From: Mycobacterium sp. IS-1496
GTDB lineage: Bacteria; Actinomycetota; Actinomycetes; Mycobacteriales; Mycobacteriaceae
NCBI RefSeq assembly: GCF_001499995.1
Contig: NZ_LQIU01000026.1
Coordinates: forward strand, 1-62,941
Direction of reading: 5' to 3'
DNA length: 62,941 nt
In this document: piece after piece, positions 16,853 to 25,036 of the stretch
Layout of the letters: each line of letters opens with the position of its first letter
Numbering within the stretch: the stretch's first letter is position 1
The notes under the pieces: model-generated
Database searches by the model: none
What the model was told of the DNA's origin: nothing
What the model saw: only the letters and a program-made list of their open reading frames with translations
Made by a program: the position numbers and the translations under genes

Positions 16853-17050
16853 TCACGCGGCGTCGCCGCCTCCGCGCCGGGTTGTGCTCTCCCGCTGGGA
16901 GATCCATCGCAGAACCTCATCGCGTCGATAAACGACCCGGCGGCCCAAGGTGAAGCTCGCTGGACCGATGTCCGAATGACGCCAGTACCTCAGCGTCCCA
17001 ACCGGGACACCGGTCAGGTCCGAGACTTCCTTGGCTCCTAGCAATTCCAT
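16853..17050 (-). CDS. Excisionase-like MerR/HTH_17 DNA-binding protein
   Basis: A 65-residue protein with the compact winged-helix layout of excisionase and AlpA-type factors. LGAKEVSDLTGVPVGTLRYW is the recognition unit and VVYRRDEVLRWI the wing and last helix. ATG at 17050 has a strong AGGAGG seven bases before it. It is divergent from the integrase gene, the usual arrangement for an Xis/Int pair in actinobacterial integrative elements. Confidence 0.82.
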   Translation of the reverse strand: MELLGAKEVSDLTGVPVGTLRYWRHSDIGPASFTLGRRVVYRRDEVLRWISQRESTTRRGGGDAA

Positions 17051-17115
17051 CAGATTCCTCCTGAATTACGGTTGGTTTGGCTGAGCCAACAGTGACTGCG
17101 GCTATGGCGCCGTGT

Positions 17116-17135
17116 CCACCACCACAGCCACATTG
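17116..17135 (-). repeat. Shared upstream element, copy 3 (inverted)
   Basis: On the minus strand this reads CAATGTGGCTGTGGTGGTGG, matching copy 2 in its last 19 bases and a further AC beyond. It lies 66 bases before the excisionase-like start and 111 bases before the integrase start. Confidence 0.6.
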
Positions 17136-17245
17136 ACCGAAAAGTATTTCCGGTCATGCTGCTTCGGATTGAGTAGGCCGAAGGTCGAAGAACGATGGAT
17201 CGCAAAGCGGACGGATGACGCGGATTACTGCGGTATGTTCGATTC

Positions 17246-18457
17246 GTGATCACCCGGAACGAGCGAGCGGGTATCGACGACCGCTGGCACAAGCGCGTCA
17301 AAGATCCGGACGGAACGATGCGCACCGAGAGATCCGCGGTGTACGGCAAGGTGTCGCGCTGGCGCGTCAGGTGGGTTGATGCCACCGGAGCCGAGCGCAC
17401 CAAGAGCTTCCAGCGCAAGCCGGATGCACAGGCCTATCTGAACGGTCTCACTGCGGACGTTCAGCGCGGTGAGTATGTCGATCCCCGCAAGAGTGCCGAA
17501 ACGTTCGGCACGGTCGCCGAGCAGTGGTTCACCACCAAACAGCATCGGAAGCCGAAAACCGTTGCAGGGTATCGCTCGTTGCTCGACACGGTGGTGTTGC
17601 CCAAGTGGGAAGACGTCCCGCTGAAACGGCTCGACTACGAGTCGTACTCGACCTGGCTGGGCGCTCTGTCTGTCGATGGTGGGCAACGAGGCGCGGGTCT
17701 GTCGGCAAGCCGGATCACCCAGGCGCACCAGCTCGTCGGCGCTGTCCTCAAATACGCGCAACGAACCGGCAAGGTCGCGAAGAACGTCGCTCTGGAGATA
17801 AAGCGGGATGAGGATCTTCCCGAACAAGCCGAGCGTGAGCGGCGGTATCTGAGTCATGCCGAGCTGTTGATGCTGGCCAAGGCTGCCGATCGGTTCGAGA
17901 CGCTGACGCTGGTCCTCGGCTACTGCGGGCTGAGGTTCGGCGAAGCCGTAGCACTGAGGCGCCGGCATGTGGGTGACCGCGTGCTCACGGTGCGATCGTC
18001 CGCGACCGCGGTCACCGGTAAGGGCATCGTCGAGTCAACGACCAAGACGAAGCGGGATCGCCACGTGCCGGTACCCGAACCTGTGTGGAAGCGGCTTCAC
18101 GCTGAATTGCCTACCGATCCGAATGCACTGGTGTTCCCGAGCCGCAAAGGCGGGTTCTTGCCGCTCGGCGAGTACCGGTGGGCGTTCGACAATGCGTGCG
18201 CCGAAGTCGGGATCGAGGGGCTGGTACCCCATGGCCTAAGGCACACCACGGCGTCGCTGGCGATCAGCGCAGGCGCTAACGTCAAGGTCGTGCAACGGCT
18301 ACTTGGACACGCGACGGCGGCGATGACGCTCGACCGCTACGGTCACTTGCTCAACGATGATCTGAGCGGTGTCGCCGATGCGCTGGGCAAGGCCATCGAC
18401 AGTACTGCGGTATCACTGCGGTACTCGGGACGTCAGAAAAAGGCCGAAACGGCCTGA
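17246..18457 (+). CDS. Tyrosine recombinase / phage-type integrase
   Basis: A 403-residue site-specific integrase. The N-terminal arm-binding and core-binding domains span residues 1-190. The catalytic Arg is in GYCGLRFGEA near 233, HGLRHT gives the His-x-x-Arg box near 330, LLGHA gives the second His, and the Tyr nucleophile is in TLDRYGHL near 365. GTG at 17246 lacks an obvious ribosome site. The gene ends 20 bases before the tRNA, so that tRNA is the probable attachment site. Confidence 0.94.
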   Translation: MITRNERAGIDDRWHKRVKDPDGTMRTERSAVYGKVSRWRVRWVDATGAERTKSFQRKPDAQAYLNGLTADVQRGEYVDPRKSAETFGTVAEQWFTTKQHRKPKTVAGYRSLLDTVVLPKWEDVPLKRLDYESYSTWLGALSVDGGQRGAGLSASRITQAHQLVGAVLKYAQRTGKVAKNVALEIKRDEDLPEQAERERRYLSHAELLMLAKAADRFETLTLVLGYCGLRFGEAVALRRRHVGDRVLTVRSSATAVTGKGIVESTTKTKRDRHVPVPEPVWKRLHAELPTDPNALVFPSRKGGFLPLGEYRWAFDNACAEVGIEGLVPHGLRHTTASLAISAGANVKVVQRLLGHATAAMTLDRYGHLLNDDLSGVADALGKAIDSTAVSLRYSGRQKKAETA

Positions 18458-18477
18458 AGTATGCTCTGAGCTGCAAA

Positions 18478-18551
18478 GCCCCCATAGCCCAATTGGCAGA
18501 GGCAGCGGACTTAAAATCCGCCAAGTGTCGGTTCGAGTCCGACTGGGGGCA
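18478..18551 (+). tRNA. tRNA with anticodon UAA (Leu by decoding), short variable loop
   Basis: The cloverleaf is complete. A 7-base acceptor stem (GCCCCCA with TGGGGGC), a D arm, an anticodon stem GCGGA/TCCGC with loop CTTAAAA, a five-base variable loop and a T arm GTCGG/CCGAC are present. The anticodon UAA reads Leu codon UUA. Bacterial tRNA-Leu normally has a long variable arm, which this one lacks. The CCA end is not encoded. It follows the integrase gene directly. Confidence 0.85.
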
Positions 18552-18672
18552 CCGGAGTTCTTGCAGGTAGGGGCCGATTGCGGCTCGAACATTCGAGCGG
18601 TCGCTGTTGTTGGCAGCTCCGTGCGTCAGCACCTCGTCAGCGAGGAACGTCGACAATACCTAGACTCCGAGA

Positions 18673-19068
18673 ATGCGCGTGCCTCGCCGAATCGCAGAGT
18701 TCAACAAGCGAGTCACCAATCCGGCGGCTCGCACGATCACACCGTGGCTTCCGAACCTCGGAACGCTCGAGCACGTCGGGCGGAAGTCGGGTAAGCGATA
18801 TCGAACGCCCCTTCTGGTATTCAAGACCCATGATGGGTACGCCATCCTCATCGGCTACGGCCTACAGACGGACTGGTTGAAGAACGTGCTGGCCGGCGGG
18901 CCGACGGTGCTACGCAAGCGTGGACGGGCTGTCGCGCTCGTCAACCCACGGGTGGTAAGCAAGGCCGAGGCCGCGGCCCTGGTCATACCGCGTTCTCGCC
19001 TCCTCTACCGAGCGTTTCCCTACAACGAGGCAGCCGTGCTGCTGACGAATGTGGGCTCTGCGGGTTGA
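18673..19068 (+). CDS. Ddn-type deazaflavin-dependent nitroreductase family protein
   Basis: A 131-residue protein of the mycobacterial F420-dependent Ddn/FDOR-B family, which uses reduced F420 to reduce quinones or other substrates. Family features are LEHVGRKSGKRYRTPLLV near residue 32 and LQTDWLKNVLAGG near 65. It stands alone between the tRNA and its partial copy, so it may be cargo of an older insertion. Confidence 0.88.
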   Translation: MRVPRRIAEFNKRVTNPAARTITPWLPNLGTLEHVGRKSGKRYRTPLLVFKTHDGYAILIGYGLQTDWLKNVLAGGPTVLRKRGRAVALVNPRVVSKAEAAALVIPRSRLLYRAFPYNEAAVLLTNVGSAG

Positions 19069-19096
19069 CCTCTGCACCGCACCGCGCTTGGAGCCG

Positions 19097-19146
19097 AGAA
19101 AGCGGCTCAAGTCCGCACAGTGTCGGTTCGAGTCCGACTGGGGCAC
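19097..19146 (+). repeat. Partial copy of the upstream tRNA (attachment-site relic)
   Basis: AGTGTCGGTTCGAGTCCGAC and the following GGGG-rich bases at 19119-19143 repeat the tRNA 3' part at 18524-18548 exactly over 25 bases. A diverged anticodon arm (AGCGGCTCAAGTCCGC) precedes it. The copy lacks the 5' half of the tRNA. Such a partial copy is what integration into a tRNA leaves behind. Confidence 0.6.
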
Positions 19147-19331
19147 GGCAGAACGTAGTGCGAAAGGCGCCCATGAAGTCCACCCGCGTGGCAGCGACCT
19201 CAACGGCCGCGCCCGTCGCCTCCCGCTCAGGGTGAGCGTCACCGCGTGTGGTCGTACTCGACGTCGATGTCTCGGGTGACGTCTCGACACGCGGCCGAGG
19301 ACGAAATCCATGAGGTCTTAGGATCCCACTC

Positions 19332-20150
19332 ATGGCTGACCTCAATCCCCTGGTCACGGGTCGCGCATTTCTCGAGGGCCCGCGTTGGCACGACGGCGCG
19401 CTGTACGTCTCTGACATGCACGCTGACGCCGTGCTGCGCGTGGGCGAAGACGGTGAAGTGTCCACCCTGGTGGAAATCGAGCAGCCTTCCGGGCTGGGCT
19501 GGCTACCTGATGGCTCGATGCTGATCTGTTCGATGGTGGGTCGTCGCGTGATGCGCTTCGACGGTTCGGATCTCACCGTGCACGCCGACCTCAGCCCATT
19601 CGCGTCCCATGAGATCAACGACATGTGCGTCGACCGCCACGGTCACGCCTTCGTCGGCCAGTTCGGCTACGACTACGCCGGAGGCGGAGATCCGGCGACC
19701 GCCGCGCTGCTGCGCGTCGACCCGGACGGCTCGGTGCGCGAAGTGGCCGACAACCTCCGATTCGCCAACGGCATGGTGATCACGGCCGACGGATCGACGC
19801 TGCTGGTTGCGGAGAGCATCGGGCAGTGCATCACCGGTTTCGACTTGGCGAGCGACGGCTCGTTGAGAAACCGCCGAGTGTGGGCCGAACTCGAGGATTT
19901 TCCCGACGGCATCGCCATCGATGAAGACGACGGCGTCTGGGTGGCCAGCCCGGCGTTCGACCGGTTCGTCCGCGTGATCGCGGGTGGCGAGGTGACGGCC
20001 ACCATCGACACCCCAGGTCGCCACGCGATCGCATGCGAAGTGGGCGGTGCCGACGGACGCACGCTGTTCATGCTCACGGCGACCACCCTCGGCCAACGCG
20101 CCGAGTCGCGGACGGCGATGAGCGCCGCCATCGACACAACACGCGTCTAG
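19332..20150 (+). CDS. SMP-30/gluconolactonase-family protein
   Basis: A 272-residue six-bladed beta-propeller of the SMP-30/gluconolactonase/LRE type, metal-dependent lactone hydrolases. FLEGPRWHDGALYVSDM carries the typical first-blade Glu, NGMVITADGSTLLVAES the metal-site Asn, and FPDGIAIDEDDGVWVA the Asp of the later blade. There is no signal peptide. No sugar-acid operon lies nearby, so the physiological lactone is unknown. Confidence 0.9.
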   Translation: MADLNPLVTGRAFLEGPRWHDGALYVSDMHADAVLRVGEDGEVSTLVEIEQPSGLGWLPDGSMLICSMVGRRVMRFDGSDLTVHADLSPFASHEINDMCVDRHGHAFVGQFGYDYAGGGDPATAALLRVDPDGSVREVADNLRFANGMVITADGSTLLVAESIGQCITGFDLASDGSLRNRRVWAELEDFPDGIAIDEDDGVWVASPAFDRFVRVIAGGEVTATIDTPGRHAIACEVGGADGRTLFMLTATTLGQRAESRTAMSAAIDTTRV

Positions 20151-20325
20151 GAACGGCCCCCGCCGGCCCGGGCAAGCGGCCTCTCGAGATTCGGTTGCCC
20201 CAGCCTCGATCGCGATCGTCGTCGACGGCTGTCTGCTGCCAGTTAGGACACCGTCGGCAATCGCGATGTGACACAGCATGTTTGCGCCTTGGTGGATCGT
20301 CCTCCGCCCGGTTGCCTGTGCCCGT

Positions 20326-20364
20326 GATCTCTACGTGTTCTCCACACAGCCTCCAAGTACCGCG
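20326..20364 (+). repeat. 39-base repeat, copy 1
   Basis: This stretch, with the core ACGTGTTCTCCACACA, matches 21482-21520 at 36 of 39 positions. The second copy lies 79 bases before a secreted-protein gene. Here only an IS relic and non-coding sequence follow, so this may be an orphaned upstream region. Confidence 0.55.
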
Positions 20365-20442
20365 AGCGTGCGTTTCGTCAAGTGGTTTGGCCCCCACAGT
20401 CGTCGATTGTGGCCCCACCGCGTTTCGGGTGGTGGGTTTGTT

Positions 20443-20583
20443 GCGATTGATCGTTTTGCTGGTGCGTAGTCGGTAGGACTTGGTGCCGGTTTCGATGATG
20501 TGGGCGTTGAAGGCGTTCAGTGATGATCCGGAAGGGCAATTCGGCTCCGCGGAATCCATTTGGACGTATCCGAGTTCGTCGAG
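20443..20583 (-). pseudogene. istB-like relic of an IS21-family element
   Basis: The minus-strand translation contains LDELGYVQMD, the Walker B region of IstB helper ATPases, joined almost directly to FNAHIIETGTKSYRLRTSK, which resembles the IstB C-terminus. About 60 intervening residues and the N-terminal P-loop are missing, so the gene is internally deleted and dead. The rest of 20151-20744 holds the 39-base repeat and nothing else I can support. Confidence 0.6.
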
Positions 20584-20744
20584 ACCCGAGTCAGAAGCGG
20601 TGAAGCTAGACGCGATTCGCGACGCGCTCGACAGGCGGACCTTGGTGCCCAAAACCGAAGTGTCGTAGCGAGTAGTCAGCTGCTCCCCGGTAGCGGCAAG
20701 GCCCGCGAGAGCGTCGGGCACCGCACCGGCCGGCAGATCGTTTC

Positions 20745-21161
20745 TCAGCTCAGCGCCGGGCGCACTTCTGGCGTGTTCAGATCGACCATCGGCGTCCTCT
20801 GCGGTGCATTGATGGGGGGCTGGACCCGCACGGTCGGCAGATCGACTTTCGACCCACCCGGAGTCAGCGTTGGGCCCGCGCCTTGAGCGGGCGGAGCGAC
20901 GCAGCCCTGCTTCTCGGTCCAAACACCGCCGGACTTATAGCAGCACCATTTCTGGTTCTCGATCTCCTGTGCGATCGGTTCGCTCTCGCTGCCGTCGATA
21001 CCGCCCAGCGTCCTCGTGCAGGAGTCGTATTCGCCGATGTCCCAGACAGGTTCGGCGACGGCCACCGCCGGAAAGGCGACAGCAACCGCTGCTCCAGCCA
21101 CGACAGCCGATCCGACTAGAAATCGCCGGGCACGCACTGGCCCGGAAATCATTGCGCTCAT
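20745..21161 (-). CDS. Secreted Cys-containing mycobacterial protein
   Basis: A 138-residue exported protein. A signal peptide ends at AVAVAEP near residue 37. The mature part has four Cys (DSCTRTLGG, QKWCCYKSGGVW, KQGC), enough for two disulfides, then a Pro-rich tail. ATG at 21161 with AGGAGG seven bases before it is a clear start. I know similar secreted mycobacterial proteins but no function. Confidence 0.75.
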   Translation of the reverse strand: MSAMISGPVRARRFLVGSAVVAGAAVAVAFPAVAVAEPVWDIGEYDSCTRTLGGIDGSESEPIAQEIENQKWCCYKSGGVWTEKQGCVAPPAQGAGPTLTPGGSKVDLPTVRVQPPINAPQRTPMVDLNTPEVRPALS

Positions 21162-21314
21162 GTCATGTCCTCCTAGTCTGTGTGCAACGCAACGGCGCCG
21201 TGGTCTCGCGATGGTTTCCACCGCGACGTGCGAAGTCAGGTAATCGTGCTTTGCCGGTTGACGATTCGTAATGTCGGCGAGGCCAGATTTCACCCCGCGC
21301 GAGGGAAGGGTTCA

Positions 21315-21512
21315 CTATCCGCCCGGCAACACCCGCGGGTCATCGACGGCGCTGACCACCGTCAAGGCTGCGATCAGCAGTGTGACCGCGACCCAGCAAT
21401 GGAAAACGAAACGGGCGATCACGGCCCGCAGCCCGCCCCACGGGAAACCGCCGCCGCGCACATGTGCGCGGTCCCGCCGACGATCTCCACGTGTTCTCCA
21501 CACAACCTCCAA
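21315..21512 (-). CDS. Possible small membrane protein
   Basis: A 65-codon frame whose C-terminal half is a convincing membrane helix (VIARFVFHCWVAVTLLIAAL) followed by DDPRVLPGG. The N-terminal half is Arg-rich and may not be coding; a later GTG could be the start. No ribosome site is clear and the frame overlaps the 39-base repeat. Low confidence. Confidence 0.25.
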   Translation of the reverse strand: MEVVWRTRGDRRRDRAHVRGGGFPWGGLRAVIARFVFHCWVAVTLLIAALTVVSAVDDPRVLPGG

Positions 21513-21520
21513 GTTCCGCG
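21482..21520 (+). repeat. 39-base repeat, copy 2
   Basis: Second copy of the 20326-20364 repeat (36 of 39 identical), with the core ACGTGTTCTCCACACA. It lies 79 bases before the secreted-protein gene at 21599 and could be part of its promoter or a mobile short repeat. Confidence 0.55.
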
Positions 21521-21598
21521 GATGCGACTGCGAGACGATCGGTGTCAGTCAGATGACTGCGGTTCTTCGGAATCGGAACGCACAGAAGGGTTTCCACC

Positions 21599-21931
21599 AT
21601 GAACTTCATCGCCACCCACGCGCCCGTCCTGCAGGCCATCGCGCTCTCCACGTTCGCCGGAGCCGCCGCCGTAGGAGCCATCCTGCTCGGCCCGGCGCCG
21701 CCGGCCCGGGCCGACTCGGCGGCCGCCACGATCCACCAGTTGGAGGCCACCGGCTTCGACGTCAGGCTCAACCGCATCGGTAGCGCACCGCTCGAGGAGT
21801 GCCGGATCACCGAGATCGGCCGGCCGCGGGAGCAGAAGCGCCTGACCCTGGTGGAGGGCCGCGACGACGACAGAGCGCTCGTCCCGGTGGTGGTCAAGCG
21901 CACCATCACCGTCTCGCTGAACTGCGCGTGA
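21599..21931 (+). CDS. Small secreted protein, two-Cys family (paralogue A)
   Basis: A 110-residue exported protein: a signal peptide to about residue 39 (PPARADS), then a compact domain. It shares IGSAPLEEC, PVVV.R and VSLNC with the proteins at 22270-22602 and 50439-50753. The two conserved Cys probably pair. AGAAGG precedes the ATG. The family is conserved in mycobacteria as far as I know, without assigned function. Confidence 0.78.
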   Translation: MNFIATHAPVLQAIALSTFAGAAAVGAILLGPAPPARADSAAATIHQLEATGFDVRLNRIGSAPLEECRITEIGRPREQKRLTLVEGRDDDRALVPVVVKRTITVSLNCA

Positions 21932-22025
21932 CCCGTGACCACGGCGCTCGAGCACTTCAGGCCGCGCAGTCCGGTCAGGCCGGCTGAAGCGGTTTGGCCG
22001 TCGTCCTATCGGGTGACTCTGAGGC

Positions 22026-22181
22026 ATGGTTCAGCGAAACGATCCGCCCGCCAAGCCCCTCGACGCCACCCAGGCAACCGACGAGCAGCGCGAGATGCAA
22101 GAGCAGCTCGATGATCAACATGGCGACTCGGACGCCCCCGGCGCCCACCAGAGCCGCCACGGGGTCGCCGACGAGACGTAG
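22026..22181 (+). CDS. Small hydrophilic ORF
   Basis: A 51-codon frame starting MVQRNDPPAKPLDATQ and ending SRHGVADET. It is highly charged, with no membrane or signal segment and codon use like its neighbours. There is no well-spaced ribosome site (GAGG is only one base from the ATG). It may be a real small protein or chance. Confidence 0.4.
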   Translation: MVQRNDPPAKPLDATQATDEQREMQEQLDDQHGDSDAPGAHQSRHGVADET

Positions 22182-22269
22182 ACCGCCGGCAACCGGTCAC
22201 CGACGGGAAACGAACCGATCCGTCGCGGCGATAAATCGATGGCGGGGTTTCGTAGAACGGATCGAAGAT

Positions 22270-22602
22270 ATGCGCCCAACATCGATGTTGGCCCCTGTGT
22301 TGCTCTCCGTCGGTGCTGTGCTGGTCGCGCCGGCGATCCCCGCGCACGCCGAAACAGCGCTCGAGACCATCGCAGCGCTCGAGGCCGCGGGCTACACCGT
22401 CAACATCGACCGGGTCGGCAGCGCTCCACTCGAGGAGTGTGTCGTCACCAGCGTCCGTAATCCGCAGACCGTCACCGAGTTGGCGCGGGTCGAACATCGT
22501 GACGGACCCTTCGGCTTCGGCGGTGACGGTGACGATCACGGCCGCCTGGTTCCGGTCGTCGTGTCCCGGTCGATATCGGTGTCGCTGAACTGCGCGGGCT
22601 AG
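22270..22602 (+). CDS. Small secreted protein, two-Cys family (paralogue B)
   Basis: A 110-residue exported protein with a signal peptide ending IPAHAET near residue 27. The mature domain YTVNIDRVGSAPLEECVV, NPQTVTEL, VVVSRSISVSLNC is closest to the protein at 50439-50753. A His/Asp/Gly-rich insert (DGDDHGR) sits between the halves. ATG at 22270 is chosen because the signal peptide begins there. It lies in tandem with paralogue A. Confidence 0.78.
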   Translation: MRPTSMLAPVLLSVGAVLVAPAIPAHAETALETIAALEAAGYTVNIDRVGSAPLEECVVTSVRNPQTVTELARVEHRDGPFGFGGDGDDHGRLVPVVVSRSISVSLNCAG

Positions 22603-22722
22603 TACGACCAGCGCACGCACCGAAAATCCGGTCCATCCGCGATACATGTTTTCTCGCCGCGCCGGAAGCTGACGTGACACGATCCTGGTTCACCGCAATG
22701 GCGGCCCGGGAGGGGCTCGAGC

Positions 22723-23574
22723 ATGCACATCACCAGGGCCGGCACCGGGGATCCTCCGTTGTTCTTCGTGCACGGGTTGGCCTGTGACCGGACGGACTGG
22801 CACGCACAGGTCCGGACGCTGAAGCCCAGAATGACGGTCGTGGCGTGCGACCTGCCCGGCCACGGCCTCAGCCCCGGAACACCTGCCGAGTGCACCATCG
22901 AGGCCTACGGCACCGCGGTCGCCCAGGCCCTGGCCGCGCTCGATGTGCCGCCTGCGATCTTGGTCGGCCACAGCATGGGATGCCGGGTGGTGCTCGCTGC
23001 GACCCGGGCGCGACCCCAGGCCGTGGCGGGTCTGGTGCTTGTGGACGGCAGCCGTATCGGCGCCGGGGACTCCGAGGCCGCCGGTCAGTCCATGGCCGAC
23101 GAACTCGTCGGTGACGGCTACCTGCGATTCATGCGGAGTTTCTTCGAGTCGATGTTCGTACCGTCGAGTGAGCCCGCGATCAGGCAAGCGATCGTCGACC
23201 GTGCGCTGTGTTTCCCCGCGGCGCTGGGCAGACCCTTGCTGACGGACCTGGCTCGCTGGGACGCGGGCGATGTGGAGGGCGCCCTCGACGCGGTCGACGT
23301 TCCCCTCCTGGCCATCCAGAGCACGACCATGGACACCGCCCGCGAGCGGGTCTCGCTGGCGCCGGGCGTGGCATCGCCCTGGCTGGATCTGGTCAGCAGC
23401 CATGTGCCCAGATCTCGACAGGCGATCCTGCCGGGCAGCAGCCACTTTCCGCAGATCGAACGGGCCGACGAAGTGACTTCGCTGATCGCCGATTTCGCGG
23501 TCGCCGTGAGGCACGACGACCGCCCACGAGTAGGCGGTACGGAACACGTGGACCACCTGAGCCGCGAACCCTGA
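22723..23574 (+). CDS. Alpha/beta-fold hydrolase
   Basis: A 283-residue hydrolase. FFVHGLACDRTDW is the oxyanion strand and GHSMGC near residue 86 holds the catalytic Ser. The late His is in GSSHFPQIE near 248, with an Asp/Glu before it. There is no signal peptide. GGAGG precedes the ATG with somewhat long spacing. It stands alone upstream of the chloride-channel gene, and the substrate is unknown. Confidence 0.88.
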   Translation: MHITRAGTGDPPLFFVHGLACDRTDWHAQVRTLKPRMTVVACDLPGHGLSPGTPAECTIEAYGTAVAQALAALDVPPAILVGHSMGCRVVLAATRARPQAVAGLVLVDGSRIGAGDSEAAGQSMADELVGDGYLRFMRSFFESMFVPSSEPAIRQAIVDRALCFPAALGRPLLTDLARWDAGDVEGALDAVDVPLLAIQSTTMDTARERVSLAPGVASPWLDLVSSHVPRSRQAILPGSSHFPQIERADEVTSLIADFAVAVRHDDRPRVGGTEHVDHLSREP

Positions 23575-23707
23575 CAGGGGAAATCGGGACCCTGCCTTCG
23601 GTTTCGGGGGCGCGCGGCGGCATCGGCCGGCAATCGAGGCGCGTCGAGTTGCGGGTCGTGTTCCAAATGCTGCTGGGCCGGACACCGATCTGCGAGACTG
23701 GTGCGCC

Positions 23708-25027
23708 ATGACCGATCCGGCCGTCGATCGCGACCAGCCCGCTGAATCCGGGCGCGGGTGGGTCCTCCTCTGCGCGACGGCGGTCGTCGCCGGTGTGGCG
23801 ATCGGTTTCATCGGTGGCGCCTTCCGCTGGTGTCTGCAGGCCGCCGACCGGCTGCGGATCGACTTCGTCGACTGGGCCCACGACCTGTCGGGTCCGGGAT
23901 GGCTGGCGCCCATGGCCGCCGCCGCACTCGGCGCGACGCTGGCGGCGCTGATCGTGCGCTGGGTGCCCCTGGCCGCCGGCAGTGGGATCCAGCATGTCGA
24001 AGCCGTCTACCGCGGCGACGCCCGCGCGCCGCTGCTGATCCTGTTGCCCGCGAAGTTCATCGGCGGTGTGCTGTCCATCGGGTCCGGACTGGTGCTCGGG
24101 CGCGAAGGTCCGACGGTGCACATGGGCGCGGCCATCGGCGCCGAGGCGGGCCGCCGCGCCCGACTTCCCGACGCCGACATCCGGATGATGCAGACGGCCG
24201 TCGGCGGCGCCGGTCTCGCGGTCGCCTTCAACGCGCCGATCGGCGGCACCCTGTTCGCACTCGAAGAGGTGACCAAGTCGTTCCGCCTGCAGACCGTGCT
24301 GACCACGCTTCTCGCGGCCGCCACCGCCGTCGGCTGTATGCGGTTCATTCTCGGCAACGAACCGGACTTCTTCGTCACGTCGGTCGACACCCCCGCGCTG
24401 GCGTGGCTACCCCTGTTCGTGGTCTTCGGGCTCCTGACCGGATGCCTCGGTGCGGCCTACAACCGACTGGTGCTGTGGTTCCTCGACCACGTCGGCGGGA
24501 TACGGCGGATACCGCCGATCGCCAAGGCCGCGATGATCGGGGCCGTCATCGGCCTCGCGATGTTCGTCTACCCGCAAGCCGTCGGGGGCGGTGACACCTT
24601 GACGCAGCTGGTCCTCGGCGGGCACGAGATCGTGCTCCCGGTGGTGGTCGGATATCTGCTGGTGCGCTTCATCGCCGGACCGCTGTCGTACGCGGCCGCG
24701 GTGCCGGGTGGACTGTTCGCCCCCTTGCTGGCGGTCGGCGCACTGTGGGGGCTGCTCTTCGCCGGAGTGGCCGACCCGCTGTTGCCCGGAGACATTGCCG
24801 CGCTGAGCATTCCGATGGCGCTGGTGGGCATGGCCGCATTCTTCGGGGCAACGGTGCGCGCACCCGTGACGGGCATCGTCGTCGTCATCGAGATGACGGC
24901 CACCACGGCCGTCGCCATCCCGATGCTGGCCGCCACCGCCGCGGCGGTACTGGTCGCCGAACTGACCCGGTCACCACCCATCTACGACTCCCTGCGCGAG
25001 CGCATGCAGCCCGAGGCGAGACGCTGA
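23708..25027 (+). CDS. ClC-family chloride channel/antiporter
   Basis: A 439-residue membrane protein of the ClC family, moving chloride across the inner membrane, often coupled to protons. The selectivity motifs are clear: GSGIQHVE near residue 94, GREGPTVH near 134 (with the gating Glu) and GGLFAPLL near 337. Ten or more hydrophobic helices span the length, with no CBS domain. The next gene starts 10 bases later, so the two are probably co-transcribed. Confidence 0.93.
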   Translation: MTDPAVDRDQPAESGRGWVLLCATAVVAGVAIGFIGGAFRWCLQAADRLRIDFVDWAHDLSGPGWLAPMAAAALGATLAALIVRWVPLAAGSGIQHVEAVYRGDARAPLLILLPAKFIGGVLSIGSGLVLGREGPTVHMGAAIGAEAGRRARLPDADIRMMQTAVGGAGLAVAFNAPIGGTLFALEEVTKSFRLQTVLTTLLAAATAVGCMRFILGNEPDFFVTSVDTPALAWLPLFVVFGLLTGCLGAAYNRLVLWFLDHVGGIRRIPPIAKAAMIGAVIGLAMFVYPQAVGGGDTLTQLVLGGHEIVLPVVVGYLLVRFIAGPLSYAAAVPGGLFAPLLAVGALWGLLFAGVADPLLPGDIAALSIPMALVGMAAFFGATVRAPVTGIVVVIEMTATTAVAIPMLAATAAAVLVAELTRSPPIYDSLRERMQPEARR

Positions 25028-25036
25028 AGGGGTACG

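Noticed and set aside
18582..18595. CTCGAACATTCGAG as an SOS (LexA) box
   Set aside because: Half-sites resemble LexA but are separated by two bases rather than four, so it does not fit the mycobacterial consensus.
20160..20320. Secreted paralogue expected after the first 39-base repeat
   Set aside because: No signal peptide or two-Cys core is readable in any frame around 20150-20740; only an istB relic is present.
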